64,000 nucleotides of DNA from an uncultured Eubacteriales bacterium. Lineage in GTDB: Bacteria > Bacillota > Clostridia > Peptostreptococcales > Anaerovoracaceae. Where the stretch lies: the NCBI GenBank assembly GCA_902775345.1, contig CACYLW010000003.1, forward strand, positions 248,001 through 312,000, written 5' to 3'. The position numbers and the translations under genes are program-made. Within the stretch, counting starts at the first letter, position 1. Each line of letters starts with the position of its first letter. Positions 62,889-64,000 of this stretch are shown here, in pieces. The notes below the pieces were generated by a model, which was not told the origin of the DNA, did no database searches, and saw only the letters and a list, made by a program, of their open reading frames with translations.

Positions 62889-64000
62889 ATGGTAAAGGAA
62901 GTTAACCCTAAGATACATGTCAACGAGAGAGATTATCCGGTCACCGGGCACAAGTGCGACGATCCGGAGAAGAAAAAGCTCGTCAAAAAGCTCGCTGTCA
63001 TGATCACAGACAACATCCCGCGCAAGTTGCCGGGAGGAATGAAAGAGAATCACATGGACTTCTGGATTCTCGACAGGCTGCTTACAAAGGAAGAAGTAAA
63101 GTTCATGCTGAGCTTCAAAAAGCGCCGCGTCGGATATACGACGGCCGAACTTGCAGAGCGCAATAACATGAGCGTTGAAGAAGCACAGAAAGTGATAGAT
63201 CATCTCATATGGATAGGAATCGTTGAGCAGAACAGGGACAATCCTGACCAGCATATCCAGTACTGGATCCCTAAGTGGGTAGTAGGATCAGGTGAATACA
63301 TGGTAGAGCATCCGATGCTCTGCGAAACCAATCCGGAAGTTGCTACGATGTTCAATCTGGCTCCGCAGGAACCGCTTGAACTCGCGGCAAAACTGATCCC
63401 GCCCGGCGGCGCAGGCATAGGAATGCACGTCATCCCTGTTGAAAAGGCGATCGAAGGCGAAGTACAGTCTGCAAGCGTCGAACACCTGTCCCACTGGCTG
63501 CAGAAGTATGACAAGTTCTGCACCATGGTATGCGCCTGCCGTAAGGCTCAGAGAGTAAGAGGTGAGGGCGTGGGCGATATCGAAGGCTACATGTGCATCG
63601 GCCTCGGCGATATCGCGGAGTTCCTTGTAGAGACAGGCAAGGATGCTCATTATATCACCCGTGAAGAGGCGATGGAGATCATCGAGCGCGCTGAGCGCAA
63701 GGGTTATGTGCATCAGATCACTAACCTTGACGGTCCGGACCGCATAGTCGGCATCTGCAACTGCTCGCCGGGCAGCTGCTACGGACTGCGCACATCGCAG
63801 CTCTTCAACACACCTAACATGTCACGTTCCGCTTACCGCGCTCATGTCGACCCTGAAAAGTGTGTCGCATGCGGCAAGTGCGTAGAAGTCTGCCCTGCGG
63901 GAGCAGCAAGGCTCGGCCAGAAACTCTGCCGCGCTGATGGCTCAAAGGTCATGTATCCTATGCACGATCTGCCTGATGACAACATCTGGGGCGAGGACAA
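62889..64000 (+). CDS. Large iron-sulfur oxidoreductase, N-terminal part (3' end outside window)
   Basis: 370 codons are visible and the frame is still open at the window end. ATG follows AGGGAGAG. Residues 1-100 hold a small helical, winged-helix-like region (YTTAELAERNNMSVEEAQKV). A first Cys group (CTMVCACRKAQ, about residues 212-220, with a later MCIGLG) and a second (GICNCSPGSC) come before a 4Fe-4S ferredoxin motif CVACGKCVEVCP. The pattern recalls long anaerobic Fe-S/flavin oxidoreductases, but no flavin domain is visible before the cut, so the function is open. Confidence 0.7.
   Translation, partial: MVKEVNPKIHVNERDYPVTGHKCDDPEKKKLVKKLAVMITDNIPRKLPGGMKENHMDFWILDRLLTKEEVKFMLSFKKRRVGYTTAELAERNNMSVEEAQKVIDHLIWIGIVEQNRDNPDQHIQYWIPKWVVGSGEYMVEHPMLCETNPEVATMFNLAPQEPLELAAKLIPPGGAGIGMHVIPVEKAIEGEVQSASVEHLSHWLQKYDKFCTMVCACRKAQRVRGEGVGDIEGYMCIGLGDIAEFLVETGKDAHYITREEAMEIIERAERKGYVHQITNLDGPDRIVGICNCSPGSCYGLRTSQLFNTPNMSRSAYRAHVDPEKCVACGKCVEVCPAGAARLGQKLCRADGSKVMYPMHDLPDDNIWGED

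Noticed and set aside
1..64000. CRISPR arrays, insertion sequences, prophage genes, rRNA operons
   Set aside because: Read through for direct-repeat arrays, transposase or integrase motifs and rRNA sequence; none was seen. The window contains one tRNA gene that I could find.

Overview
The window looks like a chromosomal segment of a strictly anaerobic member of the Bacillota (Clostridia; something near Eubacteriales or Anaerovoracaceae is my guess, from gene content only). The signs are a group-B-like [FeFe] hydrogenase, corrinoid-dependent methyltransferases, a double-cubane-cluster reductase, split transketolases, strong Shine-Dalgarno sites, GTG/TTG starts, a B. subtilis-like ARG box, and compact co-directional operons ending in classical intrinsic terminators. 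I saw no rRNA, phage, insertion sequence or CRISPR array.

Region 1 (1-2.75 kb): a VWA protein cut by the window edge and a MoxR-type AAA+ ATPase, then a convergent 28-residue membrane microprotein. Region 2 (3.0-23.8 kb) is the most unusual part. It holds six paralogues of the uroporphyrinogen-decarboxylase-like (MtaA/MtbA/CmuA) methyltransferase family, but only one corrinoid protein and one ferredoxin/ASKHA corrinoid reactivase. Interleaved are a DUF1638 protein, a cytoplasmic leucine-rich-repeat protein, a YezD-MetN-MetI-MetQ methionine-type importer behind an RNA attenuator, a split transketolase, a zinc alcohol dehydrogenase, a PPC/DUF296 protein, a 3-hydroxyisobutyrate-dehydrogenase-like reductase, an NhaC-type antiporter and a YjiM-type double-cubane reductase. 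I read it as a methyl-group-removing and carbon-skeleton-degrading island whose substrate I cannot name.

Region 3 (23.9-36.3 kb): an amino-acid ABC transporter and argC-J-B-D-G-H run in one direction behind a promoter overlapped by an excellent ARG box, so import and synthesis of arginine are probably controlled together by ArgR. A convergent tartrate-dehydratase/fumarase pair and a divergent malic enzyme follow; they could turn the fumarate released by ArgH, or tartrate, into pyruvate.

Region 4 (36.4-46.5 kb) is housekeeping: ftsE-ftsX-M23 hydrolase-recJ-ctp-phosphopantetheinyl transferase, then recX, tcdA, a phosphoesterase, a D,D-carboxypeptidase and tRNA-Ser(CGA). Region 5 (46.7-53.8 kb): a serine/threonine symporter gene (sstT) interrupted by an in-frame TAG, a convergent two-gene ThrE-type exporter, the [FeFe] hydrogenase, and a transketolase pair with a transaldolase-like aldolase. 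Region 6 (54-64 kb): two ATPase-permease fusion ABC proteins with a membrane-anchored, charge-rich surface protein, a LacZ-type beta-galactosidase, and the start of a large iron-sulfur oxidoreductase cut by the window end.
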